The notes beneath the pieces were generated by a model. It searched no databases, had not been told where the DNA came from, and was given only the letters and a program-made list of their open reading frames with translations. Of a stretch of DNA of 64,000 nt, positions 1 through 7,666 are shown piece by piece. The DNA comes from Corynebacterium sp. HMSC29G08 (GTDB lineage Bacteria > Actinomycetota > Actinomycetes > Mycobacteriales > Mycobacteriaceae). The translations under genes and the position numbers were made by a program. Positions within the stretch are counted from its first letter, which is position 1; the number at the start of each line of letters is the position of its first letter. The stretch spans positions 93,643-157,642 of the forward strand of contig NZ_KV786211.1 in the NCBI RefSeq assembly GCF_001806875.1, written 5' to 3'.

Positions 1-880
1 TGTCCGGCTCGGCGGCGTAGGTGCGGCCGAAGGTAGTGGTGCCAACGTCGGGCAAAGCGCCCACCTGATCGGAACCGGAGGCTTGCATGCCGAACATCCG
101 CATATCCGCACCGTCGACGATGGGGAATATGGAGCGGGACACCGACACGCGTGGGGTCCAATCGTGACCGACTTCCTTCCACACGGCACGGTAGCGGCGT
201 ATCTGGTCAGCCTGGATCTCGCCCAGAGTCGCAGCAGTGGTTTCGGAGACCAGGGTGGAAGACATCAGGTTCAGCCCGTCTTTCGCAGTCTGCTCCGCAG
301 ACGCGTGGGTGCCCGAGCCGTAGAAGATGTGCCTGCGCAGCGCGGGTGCCATGGGGAAGACGGGCAGGGCCGAGCCGGGCTGGAACATGTTGGGGTACTG
401 ACGCTCCAGCGGTGCGGCGATGGCGAACCCGGCGCCGTCGACAGCAGCCATGAAGGTCTCAAGATGGGCGCGCGCCACGTCAGCGCCGTTGGGGGCCTCG
501 CCCTTGTAGCCGAAGACCTCCCAGCCGCGCTCGGCAACCTCGGGCGCGCCGCGAGAGACTCCCAAGGCCACACGTCCGCCAGAGAGCTGATACAGGGAGG
601 CGGCCTCTTCGGCGAGGTAGAGCGGATTTTCGTAGCGCATGTCAATCACGCCGGTGCCCACCTCGATTTGCTTGGTGGTGGCGGCAACCGCACCAAGCAG
701 TGGCATCGGCGCGGAAGCCTGTTGCACGAAGTGGTGGACGCGGAAGGAGGCATTGTTCACGCCGATCTCGTCCGCAGCCTGGGCGATCTCCAAGTGGATC
801 TTGGCAATCTTCTCCGCAGATGGCCCGCGCTGGCCGCCGACGGCATAATGCCCGAAGCTCAAGAAACCGAACGCCTTCAT
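1..880 (-). CDS. LLM-class flavin-dependent oxidoreductase (3' end outside window)
   Basis: Bacterial luciferase-like monooxygenase that would use reduced flavin and oxygen on an unknown substrate. The start is ATG at 880-878, preceded by AAGAAGGG; a second ATG at 885 hits a stop after two codons. About 293 codons are visible without a stop and the gene runs off the left edge. It opens MKAFGFLSFGHYAVGG, followed by the family's EIGVNNASFRVHHF-like region and the SGGRVALGVSRGAPE segment, which matches the TIM-barrel flavin-binding core. An insertion sequence lies only 48 bp upstream of the start, so the native promoter is probably displaced. Family assignment is firm; substrate is unknown. Confidence 0.88.
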   Translation of the reverse strand, partial: MKAFGFLSFGHYAVGGQRGPSAEKIAKIHLEIAQAADEIGVNNASFRVHHFVQQASAPMPLLGAVAATTKQIEVGTGVIDMRYENPLYLAEEAASLYQLSGGRVALGVSRGAPEVAERGWEVFGYKGEAPNGADVARAHLETFMAAVDGAGFAIAAPLERQYPNMFQPGSALPVFPMAPALRRHIFYGSGTHASAEQTAKDGLNLMSSTLVSETTAATLGEIQADQIRRYRAVWKEVGHDWTPRVSVSRSIFPIVDGADMRMFGMQASGSDQVGALPDVGTTTFGRTYAAEPD

Positions 881-920
881 TGCATAACCCTTCTTTTAGT
901 GATGCGTCACCAAAGAGGGT

Positions 921-928
921 AGCATTTC
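921..928. repeat. Left target-site duplication (8 bp)
   Basis: AGCATTTC directly precedes the left inverted repeat of the insertion sequence and recurs immediately after its right end at 2426-2433. An 8-bp duplication fits IS256-family transposition. Confidence 0.85.
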
Positions 929-955
929 GGGTTAAGCGACATAATGTGTGCTTTT
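929..955 (+). repeat. IS left terminal inverted repeat
   Basis: 27-bp end starting GGGTTAAGCGACA, pairing with 2399-2425 with one mismatch (T versus A at the 14th base). The inner part ATGTGTGCTTTT is shared with both right-end copies. Confidence 0.85.
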
Positions 956-1092
956 TTGGATATGGATTCCCGGTCCTGCCTGGGCCTACGGCGGGAGAGT
1001 GCTCGTTGAATCGGGATTCCCGACCGTGGACCGGAAGGTCCACCACTTCAGGCGTTGGATGTGCTATGACAGCAAGCTGTTAAACCAGCTGC

Positions 1093-2319
1093 ATGCCAAC
1101 TCAACACAGGAAGAGAAAACACAACAGGCCCCTATGCCCGGCATGCGATCACACCGCCACGAAAATGGGCACCACCTCCAGCGGAAAACAGCGATGGCGC
1201 TGTACACACTGCGGGCACACCTTCACCAACCCGAACACGGCTAAGACCAGCGCATATCGGTTTGCCATCTTCATCGACTGGATCACCGGCCAGCGTCCCC
1301 TCGACGCTGTGGCTGCTGCACACAACGTCTCCAGGCGCACATTGATCCGCTGGTTCACCTACTTCTGGTTCATCATCGTCCCATGCAAACCAGACCCGTA
1401 CCGCGTCTACGACCAGCTGTTTATTGACGGCACCTACTTCCACAAAAAATGCCTGCTTGTCGCTGCAACCAGCGAACACGTCGTTGCCTGGCACTGGTGC
1501 ACACGAGAAACCGCCTACGACTACGCCAAACTCTTCGACCTGATCGCCGAACCCCTAGTCGTGACCACAGACGGCTCCGGTGGCGCAAACAAGGCCATCA
1601 AGCAATGCTGGCCAAACGCCTCCATCCAACGCTGCCTCGTCCACGTACGCCGCGACACCATCAAAGACACCACACGCCAACCAACAATCACCGCGCACAA
1701 AGTACTCCTTCGCCTCGGCAACCAGCTAACCCACATCACCACCCGTGACCAGGCAATTACCTGGGTACTTCGCCTCAACCGCTTCCATGACCTCTACGGT
1801 GACTGGCTCAAACAACGCGCCTACCGCAACCAAGTCGCCCCAGAAGAGATCCCAAAACGCATCCGCGACAACCAGCAATGGTGGTACACCCACCCCAGAG
1901 CCCGCAGAGCCTACCGCCGGTTCGAGCGTCTCTACCAACAAGGCCACCTCTTCGTCTGGCTCAACCCACCACACCGCACCACAACCGAGCTGAAGACCAC
2001 CACAAACAGCCTGGAAGGCGGCGTGAACGCACAGCTGAAACACCTTGCCCGAGCCCACCGCGGCGCATTTGACGAACATCAACGAATCATCATGGACTGG
2101 TGGCTCTACCTGCACACCCAACACCACGATGACCCGCTGGCGCTAGCAATCGAGCAAGACTTCGGCCGCAAAGGCTACGCACACGCCCGCCAGGCACACA
2201 TGCGTGAACGCGACCAAGCCAACTCACCCGACGGCCGGCCGAAAGTCTACGACACAGGCATCGACACCGACTTCAACCCCTCCTGGGCCATCCGACACGG
2301 CTGGGCAGGACGCTCATAA
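1093..2319 (+). CDS. IS1249-like transposase
   Basis: 408-residue DDE transposase. An N-terminal zinc ribbon is formed by C15-x2-C18 and C37-x2-C40 (CPAC, CTHC), followed by a helix-turn-helix-like region near residues 70-90 (AVAAAHNVSRRTLIRWF). The catalytic triad is probably D112 (LFIDGTYF), D160 (VVTTDGS) and E308 (NSLEGGVNA), with the C181-x2-H184 motif typical of IS256/MULE-type transposases between the second D and the E. The reading frame is intact and fills the element. The 137 bp between the left end and the start carry an imperfect inverted repeat around GATTCCCGG. Codon use leans towards C-ending codons (ACC, CGC, AAC) more than the neighbours do, which fits acquired DNA. Confidence 0.88.
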   Translation: MPTQHRKRKHNRPLCPACDHTATKMGTTSSGKQRWRCTHCGHTFTNPNTAKTSAYRFAIFIDWITGQRPLDAVAAAHNVSRRTLIRWFTYFWFIIVPCKPDPYRVYDQLFIDGTYFHKKCLLVAATSEHVVAWHWCTRETAYDYAKLFDLIAEPLVVTTDGSGGANKAIKQCWPNASIQRCLVHVRRDTIKDTTRQPTITAHKVLLRLGNQLTHITTRDQAITWVLRLNRFHDLYGDWLKQRAYRNQVAPEEIPKRIRDNQQWWYTHPRARRAYRRFERLYQQGHLFVWLNPPHRTTTELKTTTNSLEGGVNAQLKHLARAHRGAFDEHQRIIMDWWLYLHTQHHDDPLALAIEQDFGRKGYAHARQAHMRERDQANSPDGRPKVYDTGIDTDFNPSWAIRHGWAGRS

Positions 2320-2360
2320 CCCCAGCACAGCACCCCGGGCCCGGCCCATTCCAACCCCCG

Positions 2361-2385
2361 AAAAGCACACATTTTGTCACTTAAA
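2361..2385 (-). repeat. Extra internal copy of the IS right end
   Basis: AAAAGCACACATTTTGTCACTTAAA repeats the outer right end at 2399-2423 with differences only near the tip (CACTTAAA versus CGCTTAAC), 38 bp inward from it. The element therefore has two candidate right ends in the same orientation. Confidence 0.8.
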
Positions 2386-2398
2386 TCGACACGCCGAG

Positions 2399-2425
2399 AA
2401 AAGCACACATTTTGTCGCTTAACCC
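2399..2425 (-). repeat. IS right terminal inverted repeat
   Basis: Reverse complement of the left end (GGGTTAAGCGACA followed by AAATGTGTGCTTTT). It abuts the right-hand duplication AGCATTTC, so this outer copy is the one used in the insertion. Confidence 0.85.
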
Positions 2426-2433
2426 AGCATTTC
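2426..2433. repeat. Right target-site duplication (8 bp)
   Basis: AGCATTTC, identical to 921-928. The following 2434-2670 stretch holds no convincing gene or RNA. Confidence 0.85.
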
Positions 2434-2670
2434 GCTTTGAATTGTCACGGGACGTGACGGGTTAAGTCGCTGGTCAAAAGCCCGCTGCAGACGCTTCTCA
2501 ACGCTCGAATGTGCTGGCACGTTGCTGCCCCCAAGATGGTGCCAAAAGAGCTCAGACCGATCTATAGGACACTACGACACGACTGTCTCGCTGTACGCAG
2601 GCGGAATGAATGACAGTGCCTCTCCTTATCTGGTCCACGTGAGCAAAGCTCAAGCTAGGCCAGAAAAACC

Positions 2671-2700
2671 AAAACCGCCTCACCCGAACGGGCGAGGCGG
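2671..2700 (-). terminator. Intrinsic terminator of the small secreted protein gene
   Basis: Hairpin CCGCCTC-A-CCC with GGG-C-GAGGCGG around a GAAC loop at 2675-2700. On the minus strand it is followed by TTTTGGTTTTT, a U-rich tail, 22 bp after the stop of the gene at 2723. Confidence 0.8.
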
Positions 2701-2722
2701 TGATGAATGCAGCAGGGCTGTC

Positions 2723-3019
2723 TTACGGCTTGATGAACTTCTGGCCGAAAGCGAACAGGGTGCCCAGCAGACCAATGACGGCGGTAACCACGGCGATCCA
2801 GTCCTGGATCTCCTTCGGGCTCATGTCCTTCGCGGAGGACCCTTCGTCCTTCTTCTGGTTGGTCGTGTTGTTCGGCTGGTTTTGCTTTTGCGGGGTAGGA
2901 GTCGGAGTAGTTGGCTGAGTGGTGCCTTTCTTCGTTTCCTCTGCGACAGCAACGGAAACTCCGGAGGTCAGAACAGCTGCGGCGGTAGCGGCAGCGACGA
3001 TGCCCTTACGGAACTGCAT
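2723..3019 (-). CDS. Small secreted or envelope protein with C-terminal hydrophobic segment
   Basis: A 98-residue protein starting at ATG 3019 (MQFRKGIVAAA); an upstream in-frame TTG at 3031 is less likely. Residues 1-26 look like a Sec signal peptide ending near VAVAEE. A Thr/Pro/Gln/Asn-rich low-complexity stretch follows (about residues 30-60), then a motif SAKDMSPKEIQDWIAVV and a hydrophobic helix VIGLLGTLFAFGQKF ending in KP. The layout suggests export followed by insertion or oligomerisation of the C-terminal helix. It has its own promoter and terminator, so it is monocistronic. No family recognised; it differs from the known short corynebacterial porins PorA/PorH, which lack signal peptides. 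Confidence 0.75.
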   Translation of the reverse strand: MQFRKGIVAAATAAAVLTSGVSVAVAEETKKGTTQPTTPTPTPQKQNQPNNTTNQKKDEGSSAKDMSPKEIQDWIAVVTAVIGLLGTLFAFGQKFIKP

Positions 3020-3066
3020 GCGGAAATCCAATCTTTGACGGATATCTATCGATTATGACGGGGAAT

Positions 3067-3094
3067 ATATTAACAGGGTTTGAGAATTTGGCAA
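3067..3094 (-). promoter_or_regulatory. Candidate promoter of the small secreted protein gene
   Basis: On the minus strand TTGCCA (3094-3089) is followed after 16 bp by TAATAT (3072-3067), predicting a start near 3060 and a leader of about 40 nt. Inferred by eye. Confidence 0.45.
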
Positions 3095-3115
3095 GAGGTT
3101 TATTTTTCAATAGAC

Positions 3116-4063
3116 CTACCCCTCAACGACGGCGGTTTTAATCCTGACTTCTTCGGCAGGCGCGCCATCCGGGGCACCGCCCTCAACACCCGCTTCGGCG
3201 ATAGCGTCAAGCGTTTCCAAGCCAGCGTCATCAATCTGGCCGAAGTAGGTGTACAGCGGCGGCAGCACGGACGGGCCGTAGTTCAAGAAGAACTGGGAGC
3301 CATTCGTGTCAATGCCAGCGTTTGCCATGGCGATCGTGCCGCGGTCGTAGCGCTGCGGATCCTGCAGCATCATGGAGGCGTACTGGCGCTTCTCCTCATC
3401 GCTTGCGTCGTCCGGAATGCCCATCTGCGTCAGGTCAACGCTTTCAAGAGCCTCATCGGTGGGGTACTCGTTCGGGAACTGGAAGCCCGGGCCACCAGCG
3501 CCGGTGCCAGACGGGTCACCACACTGCAGCACCTTCAAGCCATCAGAAGTAGTCAAGCGGTGGCAGACGGTGTCATTGAAGTAGCCGTCCTCCGCCAAGT
3601 ACTCAATAGCGTTGACCGTGCACGGCGACACGGAGCGATCCAGCGTCATGCCAATCGGACCAGCGGAAGTATCCAGGTTCACCTTGACGGTGCCCTCAGT
3701 AGACACACCTTCGGCCTGTGGCAGGCCCTTGAAGTACTCATCGCGGTCGTCTTCGGTGTAGACGCAATCCACGGTTGCCGGCAGGGCGGCTGCGCGAGCG
3801 GTTGCGACTGCCTCGTAGGAGGTTGGGTCGAACTCTTCAGCTTCCGGTGTGGTCGTTTCCGTCTCAGATGCGGTGGTGTCCACGTCATCGTTGCTTTCCT
3901 GGTTGGCCATGAAGTAGATGCCGCCGCCTAACGCTGCGATTACAGCCAGCGAGGCTGCCGCGGTGATCCACGGGCTACGTGCCTGTTTGCGGTCGCGCGC
4001 TGCCAGTTCCTTCTCTAGGTTCTGCAGCGCCTGCTTGCCGCGCTCTTCGTTGCTTGCCACCAT
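3116..4063 (-). CDS. Membrane-anchored cyclophilin-type peptidyl-prolyl isomerase
   Basis: Catalyses cis-trans isomerisation of prolyl bonds in exported proteins. About 315 residues. A charged cytoplasmic N-terminus (ASNEERGKQALQNLEKELAARDRKQ) precedes one membrane segment (SPWITAAASLAVIAALGGGIYFMA), an acidic Thr/Glu-rich linker, and an extracytoplasmic cyclophilin domain with HRLTTSDGLKVLQCGDP, FPNEYP, GTIAMANAG and NGSQFFLNYG, the conserved core. ATG 4063 has GAGG only 2 nt away; the next codon GTG 4060 is better spaced, so either may be used. In actinobacteria this gene sits between rel and hisS, as here beside the hydrolase and hisS. Confidence 0.9.
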   Translation of the reverse strand: MVASNEERGKQALQNLEKELAARDRKQARSPWITAAASLAVIAALGGGIYFMANQESNDDVDTTASETETTTPEAEEFDPTSYEAVATARAAALPATVDCVYTEDDRDEYFKGLPQAEGVSTEGTVKVNLDTSAGPIGMTLDRSVSPCTVNAIEYLAEDGYFNDTVCHRLTTSDGLKVLQCGDPSGTGAGGPGFQFPNEYPTDEALESVDLTQMGIPDDASDEEKRQYASMMLQDPQRYDRGTIAMANAGIDTNGSQFFLNYGPSVLPPLYTYFGQIDDAGLETLDAIAEAGVEGGAPDGAPAEEVRIKTAVVEG

Positions 4064-4139
4064 CGCCTCGTTTCTTGAAAAGAGTAAAAGTTCGCTCAAA
4101 TCCTAACAGCTCGCACGACAACCCCTAGGATTCGTACGC

Positions 4140-4784
4140 ATGAGCACTTTGCGTATCCAGGGTTTCGCGGCCGGTCCGTACGGCACCAACTGCTACGTCT
4201 GCATTAATGAGGCAACCCGCCGCGGGTTTGTTGTAGACCCAGGTATGGGAGCTGCGCCAGTTGTGCGCAAGATGCTGGAGGAGAACAATTCCAAGCTTGA
4301 GGCTATCGTGCTAACCCACGGCCACATTGATCACATCCGTGATGCCGCCGAGCTAGGTGCACCCGTCTACATTCACCCGGCGGATGAGTTCATGCTCAGC
4401 GAAGGTATCCCGGAGCAGTCGCGGCTGCTTTTCGACGCTCACACGCTCCCCCTCCCAGACACCATCCACCACCTGGAAGACGGGGAAGCAATCACCGTTG
4501 CAGGAGAGACGTTTAGCGTACGCCATGCCCCTGGCCATTCACCGGGAAGCGTTTTGGTGGTGGGCGAGGAGTTTGCCTTTAGCGGTGACGTGGTGTTCCG
4601 GGGCTCAGTGGGGCGTACTGATCTGGATTATTCGGATGAGAGGGACATGGTGGCGTCGTTACGCGGGTGTGTCTGGGAGCTTGATGATGCACTCACATTG
4701 CTGCCGGGGCACGGGCCGGTGACCACCATGGCGCACGAGCGGGCAACCAACCCATTTATCCTGCGGGCGAATGCGGGGCGCTAA
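4140..4784 (+). CDS. MBL-fold metallo-hydrolase (glyoxalase II-like)
   Basis: 214-residue metallo-beta-lactamase-fold hydrolase. The zinc motif THGHIDH (residues 59-65), the later HAPGHSPGS and [15 protein letters not shown] segments and the C-terminal LLPGHGP supply the expected metal ligands. Members are usually called hydroxyacylglutathione hydrolase-like, but corynebacteria lack glutathione, so the real thioester substrate is unknown. It ends 11 bp before hisS and is probably co-transcribed with it; this pairing is common in actinobacteria. Confidence 0.9.
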   Translation: MSTLRIQGFAAGPYGTNCYVCINEATRRGFVVDPGMGAAPVVRKMLEENNSKLEAIVLTHGHIDHIRDAAELGAPVYIHPADEFMLSEGIPEQSRLLFDAHTLPLPDTIHHLEDGEAITVAGETFSVRHAPGHSPGSVLVVGEEFAFSGDVVFRGSVGRTDLDYSDERDMVASLRGCVWELDDALTLLPGHGPVTTMAHERATNPFILRANAGR

Positions 4785-4795
4785 GCTCAAAAACC

Positions 4796-6073
4796 GTGAC
4801 TGAGCAGAACTCTTTTAAGGCCCTGTCTGCCCCCAAGGGCGTACCCGATTACGTACCCCCGGCATCCGCCACGTTTATTCGCGTGCGTGATGAGTTTGCG
4901 CATCAGGCGCGCCAGGCCGGCTACCAGCACATTGAGCTGCCGGTGTTTGAGGACACGACCCTGTTCGCGCGCGGCGTGGGCGAATCCACTGACGTGGTGA
5001 GCAAAGAGATGTACACCTTTGCTGACCGCGGTGACCGCTCCGTGACCTTGCGCCCGGAAGGCACCGCAGGTGTCATGCGCGCGGTGATCGAGCACAACTT
5101 GGACCGTGGCTACCTGCCAGTAAAGCTGAACTACTACGGCCCGTTCTTCCGTTACGAGCGCCCGCAGGCCGGCCGCTACCGTCAGCTGCAACAGGTGGGC
5201 GTAGAGGCCATCGGTGTGGATGACCCGTACCTGGATGCTGAGGTCATCGCGCTTGCAGATCGCTGCTACCGCGCTGTTGGGCTCACCGGCTTCCGTCTGG
5301 AGCTGACCAGTTTGGGCTGCCGCGAGTGCCGCCCGGCCTACCGCGAGCAGCTGCAAAGCTTCCTGTTTGCGCTGCCGTTGGATGAGGAGACCCGCCACCG
5401 CGCGGAGATCAACCCGCTGCGTGTGCTGGATGACAAGCGTGACAACGTCCGTGCGATGATGGCGGATGCACCCCTAATGCTGGACCACCTGTGTGAGGGC
5501 TGCCGCAGCCACTTCGAGGCCGTCACCGGGATGCTCGACAGCATGGGCGTGGAATACGTGATCAACCCACGCATGGTGCGCGGTTTGGATTACTACACCA
5601 AGACCACGTTCGAGTTCGTCCACGACGGGCTCGGTGCGCAGTCCGGCATCGGTGGCGGAGGTCGCTACGACGGGCTCATGGCCCAGATCGGCGGCCAGGA
5701 CCTCTCCGGTATCGGCTTTGGTCTTGGCGTGGATCGTACGGTGCTTGCGCTTGAGGCTGAGGGCGTGGTGCTTGAGGGCGTTGAGCGTCGCGTGGAGGTC
5801 TTTGGCGTTGGCATCGGCGAAAAGGCCCAAGAGCGGATGGCGCTGCTGATTAATGAGCTGCGCGCTGCTGGTATCTCCACCGACATGGCCTACGGCGGCC
5901 GCGGGCTCAAGGGTGCGATGAAGGGCGCTGACCGCGCTGGCGCCAAGTTTGCGCTGGTGCTGGGGGATCGCGAGCTAGACGCCGGCGAGGTTACCGTGAA
6001 GAACCTCGCGGACCACTCCCAGGTGACGGTTGTGCTGAACGCGGAGGCGGTTGCTGCGGCTGTACAGCGGTAG
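4796..6073 (+). CDS. hisS: Histidyl-tRNA synthetase
   Basis: Charges tRNA-His. 425 residues, full length for a bacterial class II HisRS, GTG start. Visible features: KGVPDYVPP at the N-terminus, motif 2 region [23 protein letters not shown], the HisRS-specific [14 protein letters not shown] and GGGGRYDGL segments, motif 3 [10 protein letters not shown], and a C-terminal anticodon-binding domain. It follows the metallo-hydrolase closely and is separated from hipB by a 67-bp regulatory region. Confidence 0.97.
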   Translation: MTEQNSFKALSAPKGVPDYVPPASATFIRVRDEFAHQARQAGYQHIELPVFEDTTLFARGVGESTDVVSKEMYTFADRGDRSVTLRPEGTAGVMRAVIEHNLDRGYLPVKLNYYGPFFRYERPQAGRYRQLQQVGVEAIGVDDPYLDAEVIALADRCYRAVGLTGFRLELTSLGCRECRPAYREQLQSFLFALPLDEETRHRAEINPLRVLDDKRDNVRAMMADAPLMLDHLCEGCRSHFEAVTGMLDSMGVEYVINPRMVRGLDYYTKTTFEFVHDGLGAQSGIGGGGRYDGLMAQIGGQDLSGIGFGLGVDRTVLALEAEGVVLEGVERRVEVFGVGIGEKAQERMALLINELRAAGISTDMAYGGRGLKGAMKGADRAGAKFALVLGDRELDAGEVTVKNLADHSQVTVVLNAEAVAAAVQR

Positions 6074-6086
6074 CGCACGTTTAAGT

Positions 6087-6131
6087 AACAGAAACCTGTA
6101 ACGTAACTGCTTTTCCTGTTAGGTTTCTGTT
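6087..6131. promoter_or_regulatory. Inverted-repeat operator of hipBA
   Basis: AACAGAAACCT (6087-6097) and AGGTTTCTGTT (6121-6131) form a perfect 11-bp inverted repeat with a 23-bp spacer, 34 bp centre to centre. It sits just upstream of the TAAAAT -10 box, as expected for autorepression by HipB, alone or with HipA. Confidence 0.7.
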
Positions 6132-6139
6132 GCTAAAAT
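6131..6139 (+). promoter_or_regulatory. Extended -10 box of hipBA
   Basis: TGCTAAAAT with the hexamer at 6134-6139. A start about 7 nt downstream would fall on ATG 6147, so the transcript is probably leaderless. No clear -35 hexamer is visible. Confidence 0.5.
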
Positions 6140-6140
6140 C

Positions 6141-6455
6141 ATGCGCATGAGATACACGCCGACGCCCGTTCGCCGCGGGATGCGAGCGATAGGTGAGCAT
6201 GTTCGCATTCAACGCAAGCTGCTGGGGCTCACCGGCGGCATGGTTGCTGAGCGTGCTGGCATTTCGCCGACTACGCTGAGCAAGCTGGAAAACGGGCAGG
6301 GCGCCGGGTTAGACGCGACGCTTGCGGTCCTCAACGTGTTGGGACTGCTCGACCGCGTGGTCACGGCAAGCGATCCCTATCTCACAGACGTGGGTCGTTT
6401 GCGGGCCGCAGAGCAGCTGCCCGAACGGGTTCGAACCCCGAAACCGGATTTCTAG
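6141..6455 (+). CDS. hipB: HipB-like antitoxin, XRE-family regulator
   Basis: 104 residues (102 if ATG 6147 is used). The core is a Cro/CI helix-turn-helix, about residues 16-70, with LTGGMVAERAGISPTTLSKLENGQG as recognition region. The C-terminal tail is basic and proline-containing. Neither candidate ATG has a Shine-Dalgarno sequence, and the -10 box ends 1 nt before the first, which favours leaderless translation from 6147. It is followed after 11 bp by hipA and should both neutralise HipA and repress the pair via the inverted repeat upstream. Confidence 0.88.
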   Translation: MRMRYTPTPVRRGMRAIGEHVRIQRKLLGLTGGMVAERAGISPTTLSKLENGQGAGLDATLAVLNVLGLLDRVVTASDPYLTDVGRLRAAEQLPERVRTPKPDF

Positions 6456-6466
6456 GGGAGAAGGTA

Positions 6467-7666
6467 GTGGGCGACAGTAAGATTGCGGTTACCACCGTCA
6501 TTGGCGGCAATGACGTCCTTGCTGGATATATTTACCGCACGCGGGCATCGGCATCGTTTTCGTACGAACCCTCCTTTTTGGCCCGCCCGGACGCCTTTTC
6601 CCTGGCTCCAGCGCTTGGCCTTTTCTCAGGGCCACAGCCAATCTTGCCCGTAAACCCGTTTAGCGACTCCGCGCCAGATACATGGGGCCGAAAAGTGCTC
6701 ATGCGCGCAGCAGGGCGAAATCTGGACGAGGTTTCGCTGCTGCTTGGGGTCAATGACAACGGCAGGCAAGGGGCGACCCGCTTCTGGGTCGATGGAGTTG
6801 CGGTCGCAGATGGCGAAGGCGTTCCGGGTGAGCACGAACTTGCAGAGGTTTTGCGCACGGCTGATCAAGTACAGCGCGGTGACAGAGATATTCTCGAGCG
6901 CAATGTGAGGAGATTGTTCCGCGCGACTGGTTCGCTTGGCGGTGCGCGCCCCAAAGCCAACGTCCGACGTGGGCAAGAGCTGTGGCTTGCAAAGTTTCCT
7001 AAACCCCACGGGGATCAGTGGAATGTTATGGCATGGGAGGCAGCAACGCTAGGGCTGATGCAGCGAGCGGGAATTCAGGTTCCTGCCTATGAAACCCGCA
7101 CCTTCATTGTCGACGGGGAGGACCGCACAGTATTGTTCCTGCGTCGCTTCGACCGCGACTTTGCAGGGGTACGCATTCCCTACATGTCTGCTATGACCGC
7201 GCTGCAAGCCGTTGACGGAGGCGGCGGTGACTGGATCGATCTCATTGAATGGTCCCAATACAGTGGCGCAGATACTACCGAGCAATGGAGACGTGCCGTT
7301 TTCGGTGTTCTTGTTGGCAACGTGGACAACCATCTTCGCAACCACGGTTTTCTTCGAAATGGCGGGTCCTGGGTCCTATCACCGGTATTCGATGTCAACC
7401 CTACCCCGCCTGCGGACGGCGATGCCTACGAGCTCACACTCGACGGCAAGTCGCAGCTATCCCTCGAGGACTTCACAGAGCCGGCAGTGCTTGACCTCTT
7501 CGGCGTATCCCTCGATAGCGAAACCAGCGAATGGCTCCGTCAGGTGCGCAGCGTCTTGGAACAAGCGCCAGCATTAGCCACCGCACATGGTGCGGACGCA
7601 TTCAGCATAGCGGTCATGGAGGGCCGCTTTACGCACGCAAAAGAGCAAATTGAGCAGGTTACGTAG
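6467..7666 (+). CDS. hipA: HipA-like serine/threonine kinase toxin
   Basis: 399 residues, GTG start behind GGGGAGAAGG. HipA toxins phosphorylate a tRNA synthetase (GltX in E. coli) and cause dormancy. Seen here: the N-terminal HipA_N region (YIYRTRASASFSYEP, NPFSDSAPDTWGRKVL), the P-loop-like TGSLGGARPKA, LAKFP, FLRRFDRD, the catalytic GNVDNHLRNHGF and the metal-binding SPVFDVNP. All kinase elements look intact, so the protein is probably active. Its stop codon directly abuts the stop codon of sdaA on the other strand. The target in this organism is unknown; the neighbour hisS is itself a synthetase, but that link is only positional. Confidence 0.92.
   Translation: MGDSKIAVTTVIGGNDVLAGYIYRTRASASFSYEPSFLARPDAFSLAPALGLFSGPQPILPVNPFSDSAPDTWGRKVLMRAAGRNLDEVSLLLGVNDNGRQGATRFWVDGVAVADGEGVPGEHELAEVLRTADQVQRGDRDILERNVRRLFRATGSLGGARPKANVRRGQELWLAKFPKPHGDQWNVMAWEAATLGLMQRAGIQVPAYETRTFIVDGEDRTVLFLRRFDRDFAGVRIPYMSAMTALQAVDGGGGDWIDLIEWSQYSGADTTEQWRRAVFGVLVGNVDNHLRNHGFLRNGGSWVLSPVFDVNPTPPADGDAYELTLDGKSQLSLEDFTEPAVLDLFGVSLDSETSEWLRQVRSVLEQAPALATAHGADAFSIAVMEGRFTHAKEQIEQVT

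Larger units (their letters stand above)
929..2425 (+). mobile_element. IS1249-like insertion sequence (IS256 family), complete
   Basis: A 1497-bp element bounded by inverted repeats: left 929-955 begins GGGTTAAGCGACATAATG and right 2399-2425 is its reverse complement with a single mismatch over 27 bp. It carries one intact transposase and is flanked by the 8-bp duplication AGCATTTC. A second, less perfect copy of the right end lies inside at 2361-2385. Intact ends and a perfect duplication indicate recent insertion. The assignment to the IS1249 group rests on protein features and terminal layout recalled from the family, not on a search. Confidence 0.85.

Noticed and set aside
83-922. 279-codon open frame on the plus strand
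   Set aside because: It is antisense to the flavin monooxygenase, has no recognisable motif, and runs into the IS target site; high third-position GC explains it.
2434-2670. Possible gene or small RNA between the IS and the small secreted protein gene
   Set aside because: Open frames here lack ribosome sites and coding character, and no stable hairpin apart from the terminator at 2675-2700 stands out.
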